NCBI GenBank assembly: GCA_965207125.1
Contig: OZ242263.1
Coordinates: 1,922,001-1,986,000, forward strand
From: G965207125 sp965207125
GTDB lineage: Bacteria > Pseudomonadota > Alphaproteobacteria > Puniceispirillales > UBA1172
DNA length: 64,000 nucleotides
Reading direction: 5' to 3'
Under the pieces are notes generated by a model, which did no database searches, was not told where the DNA came from, and worked only from the letters and a program-made list of their open reading frames with translations. Numbering within the stretch: position 1 is the stretch's first letter; every line of letters starts with the position of its first letter. A program made the position numbers and the translations under genes. Positions 27,674-37,291 of the stretch are shown piece by piece.

Positions 27674-27850
27674 GCCGAGATATGAATTCCTGCATCTGCA
27701 CGACGACGCATCGGGTTTCAAAACCGTCCGAGAGTTTTTCAACGCTTATAAGAACGGATTTTATCCGGATCTCACCAAAACGGGTAATCGAGTTCACGGG
27801 TGGGATAGATCCCAGATCCGGCTTTGCCACCAATGGAGAGTTGACCGTTG
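27209..27850 (+). pseudogene. Buried second N-terminal cap inside gene 3 (frameshifted)
   Basis: Homologous to the first ~175 residues of genes 4 and 5. Frame 23336: RYFDEAGSHSSGWYMVAQDG … VIIDENTPPS … DDEYFIMADAASVIIHD. Next frame: NSIIFDARVKIISIAEVSV … YVITLDSGESITIWDVF. Third frame: YEFLHLHDDASGFKTVREFF … GNRVHGWD, which matches FQHLGDRTKADPLTDEEFIA in gene 4. This module otherwise starts proteins, so gene 3 looks like a fusion of a cap-A gene and a cap-B gene. Confidence 0.7.
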
Positions 27851-30800
27851 AGGGACCCTGATGTTCCAGAGAACCTACTACCACCGATCGTGGTTGACGG
27901 TGATGGCAGTGATGGCAGTGTCCGTGGCACCTACGGCACGTTAACGCTTAGGAGGTCTGGTGATGATTTGAGTAAATTCAATTGGAACTACGTGCAAGAT
28001 AACAGCAGCCCAGTCACACAGAGATTACGAGAGGGGTAAAATGGAAGCTGATGTCTTCATCCTTACCGCCGGTGACTCGGATAAGTTTGTCGTAAGCGTC
28101 ACGGTGTTCGGAAAAAATGATAATCCTGTGTTTAACCCAGATTTCGGCGATAGAACCGGGGTGGTAGGCCAGACGCTCAGTATCGGTCTGAGCACCTTTG
28201 CCAGAGACTTTGACGGCGATGCATTGAATTTGAGGGTGAATTTCTTGGATGAGATGGGTAACGAACTTCCCTCTGATCACGGCCTGGCTTATGACCATGC
28301 TACCCAGAGTATCAATGGTACGCCGACTATCGTTGGCACTTACCTTGTTGAGGTGAGGGCGTTTGATGGCCCTAGAGGGGTAAATTTCTTTAACATTGAG
28401 GTCACCAGCACGGCCAATAGAAGGTGATAACGCTGGCACGGTGACCGAAGATGATCCCCACGCCTCCACCGTCATGGGAGAACTTATGCTGCCCGGTCTA
28501 ACCATCGCCCTCGAGGGAGCCGATGGCGATGGTAATCTTAAAGGCACGTATGGCACGATGGTGTTTGATCCGGACGATGGTCGCTGGACGTACACGCTGG
28601 ATAACGGAGATGAGGATACGAATGCACTCAAGAATACGCCAGGGGTGGACGAATTCTTCTTTATCGCCGCAGGCGCTAGAGACAAGGTGACCATTACGGT
28701 ATCTGGGGCGAATGACGCCCCTATGCTAACAAACACGACTCTCAGTAAAGGCGGGACGATGGGGCAGATGATCACGCCGATCACAGCAGAGGAGCTGATG
28801 TCTCTTTTCAACGATCCTGACAGCGGCGATGAGGTGTCCCTGTCGGTGAGGGTTAGTGATAGCGATGGACGCACGGTAAATATCGGACTGTCCTATGACG
28901 ATCCCGCCACCCCCGGACAAATCACTGGCAGGCCGACGATGATAGGCACGTAACGATCGAGGTTACCGCGACTGATAAGAGCTTAGCAGAATCTCAATCT
29001 GCGAGATTTACCTTTGAGGTCGGGGCCCAAGAAATCACTGGTACTGCCTCAGCTTCGGTTACGGAAGATGATCCTAGCAAGACATCCGCCACGGAACGCT
29101 GACCGCAGGCGTGGAGATCACGCTTGATGGGGCGGATCACCTGGCGGGGCCGCTGGCACATACGGCAGGATGGTGTTTGATCCGGACGATGGTCGCTGGA
29201 CGTACACGCTGGATAACAATGACCCAGACACGCAAGCATTGGGGGTGCCTAAACCCGGGGAGGAGTCAGTAACCGAACCTTCTCTTTACCGCCGGGGACG
29301 CCACTTTCGATGTGACCATCACGGTTAGGGGCGCGAATGATATCCCCGTGGAAAGTACTGCTATCGAGGAGCAACGCGGCCAGCAGGCCAGAAGTTCGTT
29401 ATCAATCTGGCTAATCTTTTCATTGACCCGGATGGCGATGAGGTAAGCCTGTCATTCCACGGTGATGTTCGGCGGCCGCGATGTCACGGATACGGTCAGT
29501 CATACTTATGATGCTGGCAAAACGCTACTCTCCATCACGCGGGCGAAGCTGGCATTTACACAATCAAGACCACGGCGACGGACAGCAACGGGGCCTCGTC
29601 CGATGCTTCGACATTTGACATTGTGGCACAGTGCCAAGAATCAGCGGTACGACGCAGGGGCGGTTGTTGAAGATGATGTGACCAAGAACTTGGCATGGGA
29701 ACCCTCACCGCAGGCTCGGTGATCACACTTGATGGCGCCGATAACCTAGGCAATCTCAGAGGTATATACGGGGTGATGGCTTTTGACGGGGCGGTTTGGA
29801 CCTACGCGTTGGATAACAATGACCCGGACACGCAAGCGTTGGGGGAGCCTAAACGCGGTGATGATCCAGTAACTGAAACTTTCTCTTTTACCGCCGGGGC
29901 TGGGGCCCGCGCCGCCACCTTCGAGGTGACATCACCGTGACTGGGGTGAATGATGCCCCTGTGGCTGCCGCCACTATCGAGAATCAAAGCGCTCGGGTAA
30001 CTGAGGAACTCGCGAGCCCGATTAATCTGAGCAGCCTTTTCACGACCCGGACGGCGATGAATTGATCCTGTCGTGTGGTGACGAAGCCCGGTAGCACCGA
30101 CTTGTTGGCATTGGAATATATCGGGCTTGGGTATGATCCTGTAACCAAGACGATCACTGGCACGCCGACAAGGAGTGGTATTTTCTCGATCGAGGTCATA
30201 GCGACTGATCGCACGGATAGTAGCGGCGCGAGCGCCACCTCGACATTCACCATTACGATCGCCCCTGATCGTCTGCCGGAAATCAGAGATGTTGATGATA
30301 GCACGGCTAGCATGGGTGTTGGCAAGGTTATGGAAGACGGCGCTCTCACCGCCCAGGGAGCACTCGCCATCACAGACGCTGACGGCGAGCCAACCCAGCC
30401 CATCATGCTTGATGGCGCTGATAAGAACACGGCCTTCGCGTTGGTCTATACGGCCAGATGGCGTTTAGCGATGGCGTCTGGGTTTATACCGCTGGATAAC
30501 AATAGTGAGGTTGTGCAAGCGTTGGGGGTCGGCGACTCATTAATAGATAGATTCTCTTTACCGCCGTGGGGGCTAGGCCCTTCGAGGTGGTTATCACGGT
30601 TAGCGGCGCGAATGATGCCCCTGTGGCTAGTGCCGTGCCTCTCATTGATCAAAACCTAAGATCAGGAGCGACGCTGACGACGATTACACTAGACGCTCTA
30701 AAAGATCTTTTTACCGATGATGATGGCGATGATTTGGACATCACGGTGGAATTCTTTCAGGCTGATGGAACAACCGAAGCTGAGATCGGACTAGCTTATA

Positions 30801-33080
30801 GCGAAGCCACAGGGATCATCGGCACGCTGAATAATGATCTTTCTGCTGGCGATTATAAGGTTACGATCACAGCGGATGATGGAACGGCCACGGCTAAGAG
30901 GACATTTACTATTACGGTCGCTGAAGCGCCTAACCAGACCCCTGTGCTCGCGCCTAACAGTGAGATCGACAATCAAATGGGGACTGTAGGCCAGATGATC
31001 ACGCCGATATCGAATGAGTGATTTGCGTGCTCTTTTCGATGACCCAGACGATGATGACGCTCTTTTGGTGTTGTCGGTGAGATTCCTTGATAGTGAGGGA
31101 GAATTGCTGAATAGAGATATTGGACTGACGTATGACCCTATCAATGGAATCACCGGCACGCTGACGGCCGCTGGCACTTACATGATCGAGGTCACAGCGA
31201 CTGATAAAGGCAACGCGACCGTTACTTTTACATTTAATATTATGGTGGTGTCACAAATAATCATTGGTGATGATGCGGGCTCGGTTTTTGAAGATGGCCG
31301 AGACCCACAAACCTCCCCCACCATCGCTAGAGGAGAGGTTAAAGTTATTGATGGTGTGCCGGCCTCCATCGACCTTGCTGGTGATGACGATAACGATGGC
31401 CTCGTCGAAGGTCTGTATGGTGATATGCGTTTTAACGCGGCTGAAAAAACATGGCTCTACAGGCTGGATAACACGAGGGACACAACAGATGCGTTAGGAG
31501 ATGAGGCAGTAACTGAAACCTTCACCTTTACGCCGACAAAGCTAGTTTTGCTGTAACCATCACAGTGAACGGGGTGAATGATGCCCCGAGGATCACTGGC
31601 GCGCCCCATCCCTCCTCAAGTCTGGAAGGCGGGCGAAGAGATCGTGGATATAGATCTAAGTGGTCTTTTTACTGACCCTGAAGGTGATGAGCTTACGGTA
31701 ACCGTGACGCTGGATAACGGCGGGGCGTTGGAAGAAATCGGACTTTCTTATGACCCTCAAACTGGAAGAATCTCCGGAACGTTGAGCCACAGAGCCTCTG
31801 GTTCTTACGTGATCAAAATCGTGGCGACTGATAGCAATGAAAAAGTGTTTAGGGATGAATGTTGACGTTGAAATAAGATCTTCAGATGCCATCATCGGGT
31901 TTGTGGGGCAGGAGATCGATTTGATCAGTCTGTCCTGAATTTCTCTGATGGTAGTGGCACTTTATTGACGGTGTCGGTAGAGTTCTTGATGACCTTGGAC
32001 GCATCGTCGATTCGGTCTTGTATACATAGAGACCCTAGATGACGAAGGAAGAGGATTGATCCTAGACGGACAAATCCTTGGCACGCTGACTAAAACTGGC
32101 ACTTATATGATCAGGGTTGTGTCAACTAATAGTGAGACCGGCATGGTTTATGAGGATTTCATCACTTTTGTGGTAGAGGAGGTCAATCCACCGACCCTGA
32201 CCTTTTAAAACTGCACAGGATTTATCTGTCGCGGATTTCACCGCTACTGAGGACATTACTACAGCAATCCAAAAGCAAAGTCATCTTTATAGATGATCTC
32301 GATGCACTCATCGATAGTCCTCAAGAATCATCGCGCAACCAGGTAGGAATAAGCGCAGGCGCACAAGGTGGTTCGGCCGCCGATGTGGCGGCCGCTAGAG
32401 CAAATTTTAAATTGGATTATGACGATGCAGATGTGAGGATTTTAGCTGTCTTAATTAATACCCCGGACACTGCGGAGGAAAAACACATAGTTGAGGGTAA
32501 ATACGGGCGGTTTATCCTTAGGAGGGAGCTGGGCGATGATACGCTTATAGGCGGCGCCCGCCGAGCTTATCTATTATTATGAACCTTATCAGAGAGGCGA
32601 GGTGCTCCCGAACGGTGAAGTGCTTGAGGATCATAAGAACTATAGGAATATAAACGCTCTAAAAAAGGATGAAAAAGCCTATGACGTACTGACGATTTGG
32701 GCGACTGACAGATTGATTTCTGGTGAAGAACCGCAAGCGGTGATCGACCGGCGGGTGGTTAAGACGGTTGTTGCTGAGGTCACTGGAGTGAATGACGCCC
32801 CAGAGGTGATCTCAAAGACTCCCGATGTTTTATTCACAGAAGGTGGGGCGGCGGTCGATATAGCCATCGACCCCGCTAACTTCTTTGACGTTGATGGTGA
32901 TGAATTGATAATAACCGTGACGCTTGATGATGGCTCGGCGTTAAGCCTGCTCGAGCTTACTTATGACGACCCTATCACCCCCGGAAGAATCATCGGTACA
33001 CCAAAGACCGCTGGCACTCATATAATCAAGGGTCACCGCCACCGACCCCCACCGGCGGAGAGGCTAGCTATAGTTTCAAT
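27850..33080 (+). pseudogene. Degraded He_PIG/VCBS interior of gene 3
   Basis: Recognisable pieces in successive frames: VCBS (27850-28035, RDPDVPENLLPPIVVDGDG); He_PIG (28050-28420); VCBS and He_PIG (28420-28950, longest clean piece 28396-28953); VCBS (28953-29330, at least three indels); He_PIG and VCBS (29330-29940); He_PIG (29940-30270); VCBS (30270-30610); He_PIG (30610-31010, 31014-31250); VCBS (31250-31560); He_PIG matching gene 2 (31580-31860); then the segment matching gene 2 19150-20050 (32200-33080). No foreign sequence was recognised. Substitutions are no denser than between intact paralogues, so indels are out of proportion. Confidence 0.7.
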
Positions 33081-33956
33081 TTGTCAAATATTGGCTCAGA
33101 TGTTGAAACGCGCCCGGTTGTGGAAATCTCTGGCACGGCAAACGAGATTCTTAAGAGAGTCCCGATTGCATCTGGGACCGATACTGGCTTTGATCTCACC
33201 TATATGGACGCCGATGACGCCTACCTTGAGAATGACGAGGTAGTCTACGAATTCTATTTGCTAGGGGCGAACGGTGGCAAGAGACTCATCGACTATTTCT
33301 CTGTTGACCCTGAGGGTAATATTATTTTCAGGATAGAAAATCGTTTTATCTCTGACCTTACCTTTGAAGTTGTAGCAACAGACGGTGAAGAGACCTCATC
33401 GGCCCCGCAACACTTCACGATTATCACCACCGCTCACCCTGCTCCAACGATTAGGTTAGTGGGCCGGGTGGAGGAACAAGAGGTTTCTGAAAACGTAGTG
33501 GGCGGAAATACGCGATTTTATCAGTTAATTGTTGAGGATGACGACACGGAGGCGGGTGATTTTAACCCAAGCAGTTTCACGATCACAGGAGAGCAGGCGG
33601 ATAAATTCACCGTCCAGAAGGCCGATGATAGATGGTATTTGTTCCTGAAACTTGGTGAGTCTCTTGATCATGAAGCCCTTGATGATGGTGCTGTCAATCT
33701 TCAGATAACGGTTTCTGATGGTATCAATACCTCAAGTGCGGTGGAGGCGATTATCAATGTGATTGACGCGCTCGAGTTGGAAAATCCCCCCGTGATTACT
33801 GGCGAGGACCAAGGATTTTATGTTGAACCTAACGGCGGGAGACAGATCGTCTATCAACCATCGCTGAGAGCGACGGTGTTGATACGGAGGAGATCTACTC
33901 GCTTGAGGATGGGGGCGACAATGATTTGTTTGAGATCAATGAACGCGGCGAGGTGA
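33081..33956 (+). CDS. Gene 3, cadherin-like segment in its own frame
   Basis: Open for 291 codons. It encodes the two cadherin-like domains also found in gene 2 at 20030-20760 (TDTGFDLTYMDADDAYLEND; FNPSSFTITGEQADKFTVQK; SLDHEALDDGAVNLQITVSD). Homology leaves this frame near 33854, where one base is missing relative to gene 2; the last ~35 codons are out of frame. It is part of gene 3, not an independent gene. Confidence 0.7.
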   Translation: MSNIGSDVETRPVVEISGTANEILKRVPIASGTDTGFDLTYMDADDAYLENDEVVYEFYLLGANGGKRLIDYFSVDPEGNIIFRIENRFISDLTFEVVATDGEETSSAPQHFTIITTAHPAPTIRLVGRVEEQEVSENVVGGNTRFYQLIVEDDDTEAGDFNPSSFTITGEQADKFTVQKADDRWYLFLKLGESLDHEALDDGAVNLQITVSDGINTSSAVEAIINVIDALELENPPVITGEDQGFYVEPNGGRQIVYQPSLRATVLIRRRSTRLRMGATMICLRSMNAAR

Positions 33957-35890
33957 GATTCAAACTAGGGGCTGTCCCTCCCTTCGACACGGCTGCGTCT
34001 TTTGAGGTCACCATCATCGTGCACGACCGTGTGCACGACCGTAATGATAATAGCGCTGAAAAGGGTGTTACCATTTATAGCAACAGCCCCTCGGATATCA
34101 GCGGCGCCGTTCCTTTAGGCCAGCCCAACACTGACTCCCCCAGCGACCAAGCGCTCGGCTATACAATTGGCCCTGATGATGTGCCAACCGACGCCGATGG
34201 GGTGGTTAGCATTGATTATTACTGGTTCACCGATAATCGTCCTTATTCTGGAAGCAAAACACAAATTGGTTTGCAGAAATTGATCGATGGGGAGGTCAAA
34301 GACAGCAGAGGTGATTTCTTAACGCCGCTTGCGGGTGAAAACGAGCGGTTCCTCACGCTTAAAGGCGAGCATGCTGAAAAAATAATCTGGTTGGTGCTTG
34401 TCATCACCGATGGTGACGGCCGAACGATTTATCATTTCTGGGCAGTCAGTTCAGGGGGACGTTATGATATCGCTGATAGTTTTGATGGCGCCCTCGCTCT
34501 TGCTGACATAGGTATTGAGGGGGCGGGCGGCACTCTTGAGATGGTTGGCCATCTGAGTCGAAATAATGATGAAGATTTCATCAGTTTTACTGTTGAGGCG
34601 GGTGAAACCCTGACGATCAATCTCGGTCTGACCGATGCGCAGCCGGATGGGCAAGAAAACCAGTCCAGAGCCGCGGATTATAGGATTCTAAACGCGGATG
34701 GCACTGAATTCGAGGCGCAAAAGTCGCTCGCTGAAGGGGAGCAAGATCGTTTTGTGGTCAGCGACGCTGGTCATTATATTCTCGAAGTATCCCAGAACGA
34801 TAGCAGCGGTTTTTACAAGATTGGTTTTGAAGGGCTCAACGATAAACCCACCGCCCTTGTTTTAACTGACCACGTCACAGATCTGGCTTCGGATGTTGAT
34901 CTTAGTGTCGGCCGGAAGGTCGGGGTTTTGACCATCACGGATGATATTTATGGCACGAACACCATTGTGTTGACCGGAGCGGATGCTGAATTGTTTGAAA
35001 TCCGCGAAACCCCAGGGCGCGATCGATTGGTCAAGGAATTGTGGCTGAAAGCTGGTGTTGACCTTGGCGCACCGGGAGAGGTCATTGAAGTCATCGCTTC
35101 GGTTGAAGGGACGGGCGAGGGGCGTAACCCGGACGGTGTATCTCTGAGTATTAGCGTTACCGCTTCGGGTGGGGAAACGGGTGAGGATAGCGGCCCGTCC
35201 GGCCAGTCTCTGAGTAGTGCGAGGGATTTACCAGATGTTGCTAGCCTCACTAAAGTGTTGGGAGAAGGGGTTGATAATGCGTCTGTTGGAACTGCTGCCG
35301 ATACTTTTGGGCAATTCCTGCTCGGCGGCGATCTCGCGCAGACCCTCAACGCTGGTGTAGGCGGCGATGTGATCTTTGGTGGTAAGGGGGGTGATACCAT
35401 CAATCTCGGCACGGGCGCAGATACCGTGGTTTATCGTTATGATGACGCGGAGGACGGCGCTCTGGCGGCACATGATGGCGGCGATGTGGTCAATAACTTT
35501 GATCTAGATGAAGACACTTTGATCTTGGTTCATGCGGGGGACGATGTTCACGATAATGCCGCCGCGTTCATTGGGGCGATTAAAGGGGTCAGCTTGCTTG
35601 TTAACGAAACCGGAAACATTACTGGTGTCGTGTTTACCTTCATTGGACGAGGGGATGAAGATCAAGATATCGAGCTGGTGGTGAATTTTAACGAAGATGA
35701 TTTTGTTTCTCTGGAGCAGAGTGATCTCAGCGCCTTTGACGATGCGGCTTTAGGTAGGAGATCGGTCATACCTGCCTTTGAAGCCACTGCTTATCAGGTG
35801 ATTGATGCGGTGTTTGGCGATGGTTTACAGCTGATTAATTTTGAGGATATTGGTTTTGAGTTAAACAGCGGAGAGACAGATATTATCTAG
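33926..35890 (+). CDS. Gene 3, intact C-terminal segment with RTX block and export tail (654 codons)
   Basis: Nearly the same nucleotide sequence as gene 2 from about 20860 to 22050. Contents: end of a cadherin-like domain, a domain with PSDQALGYTIGPDDVPTDAD, KGEHAEKIIWLVL, a PPC-like domain (about 34555-34840, DFISFTVEAGETLTINLG), a short linker unique to gene 3 (ETGEDSGPSGQSLSS), RTX repeats (about 35335-35420, GGDVIFGGKGGDTINLG) and the tail EDIGFELNSGETDII. Because type I export signals are C-terminal, this piece could be exported if translated, but no Shine-Dalgarno sequence near 33926 suggests that it is. Confidence 0.75.
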   Translation: MFEINERGEVRFKLGAVPPFDTAASFEVTIIVHDRVHDRNDNSAEKGVTIYSNSPSDISGAVPLGQPNTDSPSDQALGYTIGPDDVPTDADGVVSIDYYWFTDNRPYSGSKTQIGLQKLIDGEVKDSRGDFLTPLAGENERFLTLKGEHAEKIIWLVLVITDGDGRTIYHFWAVSSGGRYDIADSFDGALALADIGIEGAGGTLEMVGHLSRNNDEDFISFTVEAGETLTINLGLTDAQPDGQENQSRAADYRILNADGTEFEAQKSLAEGEQDRFVVSDAGHYILEVSQNDSSGFYKIGFEGLNDKPTALVLTDHVTDLASDVDLSVGRKVGVLTITDDIYGTNTIVLTGADAELFEIRETPGRDRLVKELWLKAGVDLGAPGEVIEVIASVEGTGEGRNPDGVSLSISVTASGGETGEDSGPSGQSLSSARDLPDVASLTKVLGEGVDNASVGTAADTFGQFLLGGDLAQTLNAGVGGDVIFGGKGGDTINLGTGADTVVYRYDDAEDGALAAHDGGDVVNNFDLDEDTLILVHAGDDVHDNAAAFIGAIKGVSLLVNETGNITGVVFTFIGRGDEDQDIELVVNFNEDDFVSLEQSDLSAFDDAALGRRSVIPAFEATAYQVIDAVFGDGLQLINFEDIGFELNSGETDII

Positions 35891-35919
35891 CCTTGAGTAC
35901 GCGGCTGGCATTACGGATT

Positions 35920-36469
35920 GTTATATTTATTTTCGCCGCTCGTGTCTCGCCTAATTATATTTTGCAATAGGGCTATTAGGCCTTGCGAATATTCAGTTTT
36001 GAGGGTATAGTTTTTGAGTTAAACAACAGAGGGATTTTGGTATTGTTTGATTGAGATGGAGGGCCATTGTCAGTATTATGGGTATTATGTTTATTTTTAC
36101 TGGTTTTTCATGCCGATTAAAGCTTGTAATTGATTGATTTTGAAGATATGATTCTTGGATCAAAAGCAGATAGGATGATACTATCCAAACTGGATTGGGT
36201 AACATGCTGATATTATGGGTGTTGTGTTTATTTTACGATTGTTCGGACTAAGTCGAATTATAGCTTGCAACTGATTAGGTTTGAGGGTATAGATTAGGTT
36301 TGAATAAGCATGAAGAGAGTGATATTCTTAAAGTTGGGATGAGAGAATAATGAGCAATGGATATTTTTTTACCTTCACTGGTCGTGTCCAGCCAAATTAT
36401 AGCTTGCGACTGATTGGTTTTGAGGGTATAGGTTTTGAATTAAACAGTAGAGGGACTGATATTGTCTAA
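35920..36469 (+). repeat. Four decayed tandem copies of a gene 3' end (~141-bp period)
   Basis: The anchor (tttt)gagggtata recurs at 36001, 36142 (as gaagatatg), 36283 and 36422: spacings 141, 141 and 139. Each unit joins two pieces of the normal RTX C-terminus: ITGVVFTFTDR (attatgggtgttgtgttta at 36212) and the last ~20 codons (LVDFADIGFELNSAETDIV). The final unit is the best preserved: ATG 36350 to TAA 36467-36469 reads MSNGYFFTFTGRVQPNYSLR and then LIGFEGIGFELNSRGTDIV. The acidic linker normally lying between the pieces is missing in every unit, so the deletion preceded the amplification. The stretch is AT-richer than the genes. Confidence 0.75.
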
Positions 36470-36512
36470 GAAAGATGAGAGATAATAGCCGACATTACAG
36501 AGTTGACGTTAG
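36470..36512 (+). repeat. Conserved post-stop element after the last fossil 3' end
   Basis: Contains gagataatagccgacattac and then agagttgacgttagtg, related to the sequence after genes 1 and 2 and to 47133-47160 after gene 4 (ctgacattacggaattagcg). Its presence after the fossil confirms that the duplicated unit included 3' untranslated sequence. Confidence 0.5.
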
Positions 36513-36515
36513 TGA

Positions 36516-36545
36516 AACGGGTTTCAATAATCCCGTTGCTTTTGG
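36516..36545 (+). terminator. Possible intrinsic terminator before gene 4
   Basis: Perfect 6-bp stem AACGGG (36516-36521)/CCCGTT (36532-36537) with a 10-nt loop, followed by gcttttgg. The T-run is only four bases, so termination may be weak. The position, after the decayed gene end and before the gene 4 leader, is sensible. Confidence 0.35.
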
Positions 36546-36721
36546 CGTCGATAGCAGGGGTGAGCGTGTCTCCTGCGTAACTGGGCTTGGGTTTCTCCCA
36601 TGTTTGTTTTTTATTAGCCGTCCCTATTTCTCTTCTGTTTTACGTAATGTGTTGTTTTCCCTTAACACCTTGTTCCCCTGCTTTGATGTAGGTAGTTTTT
36701 TCTGTAAGAAAGGATAATTCT
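36546..36721 (+). promoter_or_regulatory. Leader and ribosome binding site of gene 4
   Basis: T-rich leader sharing 'ctgggctt…ttctccc' with the gene 5 leader (47229-47243). AAAGGA at 36709-36714, 7 nt before ATG 36722, is a strong Shine-Dalgarno match and fixes the start. No clear -35/-10 pair could be chosen. Confidence 0.5.
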
Positions 36722-37291
36722 ATGACCGACTTTAAAATAATCCGTTATTTTGTTCCCACTGGTAGCGATACATTCGCCAAAGGCTGGTATGAAGTAGATA
36801 CTAATGGAGAGCGTGTGGATGGGGTTCGCGATGTGAGCGACCAGATCTACGCTGGTCCAAACCGGTTGATCATTGATGCTGCTACTCCGGCCACTGAATC
36901 TGGTAGAGTTTTGACTGGCGGCGGAGACGATGATGAGATTTTGATCAAAAGCGATGCCAGTGTGGTCACGATTCATGATACCATTGGGAGCAACGTAATT
37001 GTCTTTGATGTTGATGTTATAATCACGTCTGTTGAGGCTAGTACAGTAGAGATTGTTCCAGGTGGTCCTGAGATCAAGCAGTATGTCATTACTTTGGATA
37101 GTGGCAACGCAATCACCGTTCGTATTACGCCTACGACCACTTTCCAGCATTTGGGCGATCGAACCAAAGCGGACCCTCTAACCGATGAAGAGTTTATAGC
37201 CGCTTACGGGGAGCGTGATGATGGTCAAGGGACGAATATAAACGGATTCACGCCAACTGACAAGTTTGCGCCGGCCCCCGCGGACTGGTAG
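36722..37291 (+). CDS. Gene 4, N-terminal segment: cap B domain (189 codons)
   Basis: Begins MTDFKIIRYFVPTGSDTFAK and contains LIIDAATPATESG, a DDDEILIKSDASVVTIHD segment, VIVFDVDVIITSVEAS and YVITLDSGNAITVRITPTTT. This appears to be a compact beta-rich capping module, also at the start of gene 5 and inside gene 3. No signal peptide or catalytic motif was seen. After NGFTPTDKFAPAPA the homologous frame moves by one base, so the stop at 37289-37291 is premature. Confidence 0.8.
   Translation: MTDFKIIRYFVPTGSDTFAKGWYEVDTNGERVDGVRDVSDQIYAGPNRLIIDAATPATESGRVLTGGGDDDEILIKSDASVVTIHDTIGSNVIVFDVDVIITSVEASTVEIVPGGPEIKQYVITLDSGNAITVRITPTTTFQHLGDRTKADPLTDEEFIAAYGERDDGQGTNINGFTPTDKFAPAPADW

Larger units (their letters stand above)
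23336..35890 (+). pseudogene. Gene 3: giant adhesin gene with a frameshift-riddled interior
   Basis: A single ancestral gene about 12.5 kb long. The N-terminal frame (23336 to about 27465) and the C-terminal frame (from about 33856) are clean; between them homology hops through all three frames. Clear indels: a lost base at the G7 run 27465-27471; near 27655; near 28036; near 28400; near 28951 (ggcacgtaacgatcgag for ggcacgtacacgatcgag); near 29094 (acggaacgctg for acgggaacgctg); near 29930; near 30042; near 31012; near 31538; near 32207; near 32270; 33031-33050 (two insertions); and 33854 (tatcaacc where gene 2 has tatcggacc). Many sit in homopolymers. Either the gene is decaying or this stretch was poorly sequenced; neighbouring genes of the same composition are clean. 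The two intact ends happen to share a reading frame. Confidence 0.75.

Noticed and set aside
35891..36721. tRNA or small RNA gene in the gene 3-4 spacer
   Set aside because: No cloverleaf-like pairing was found; the sequence is explained by decayed 3'-end copies and a leader.
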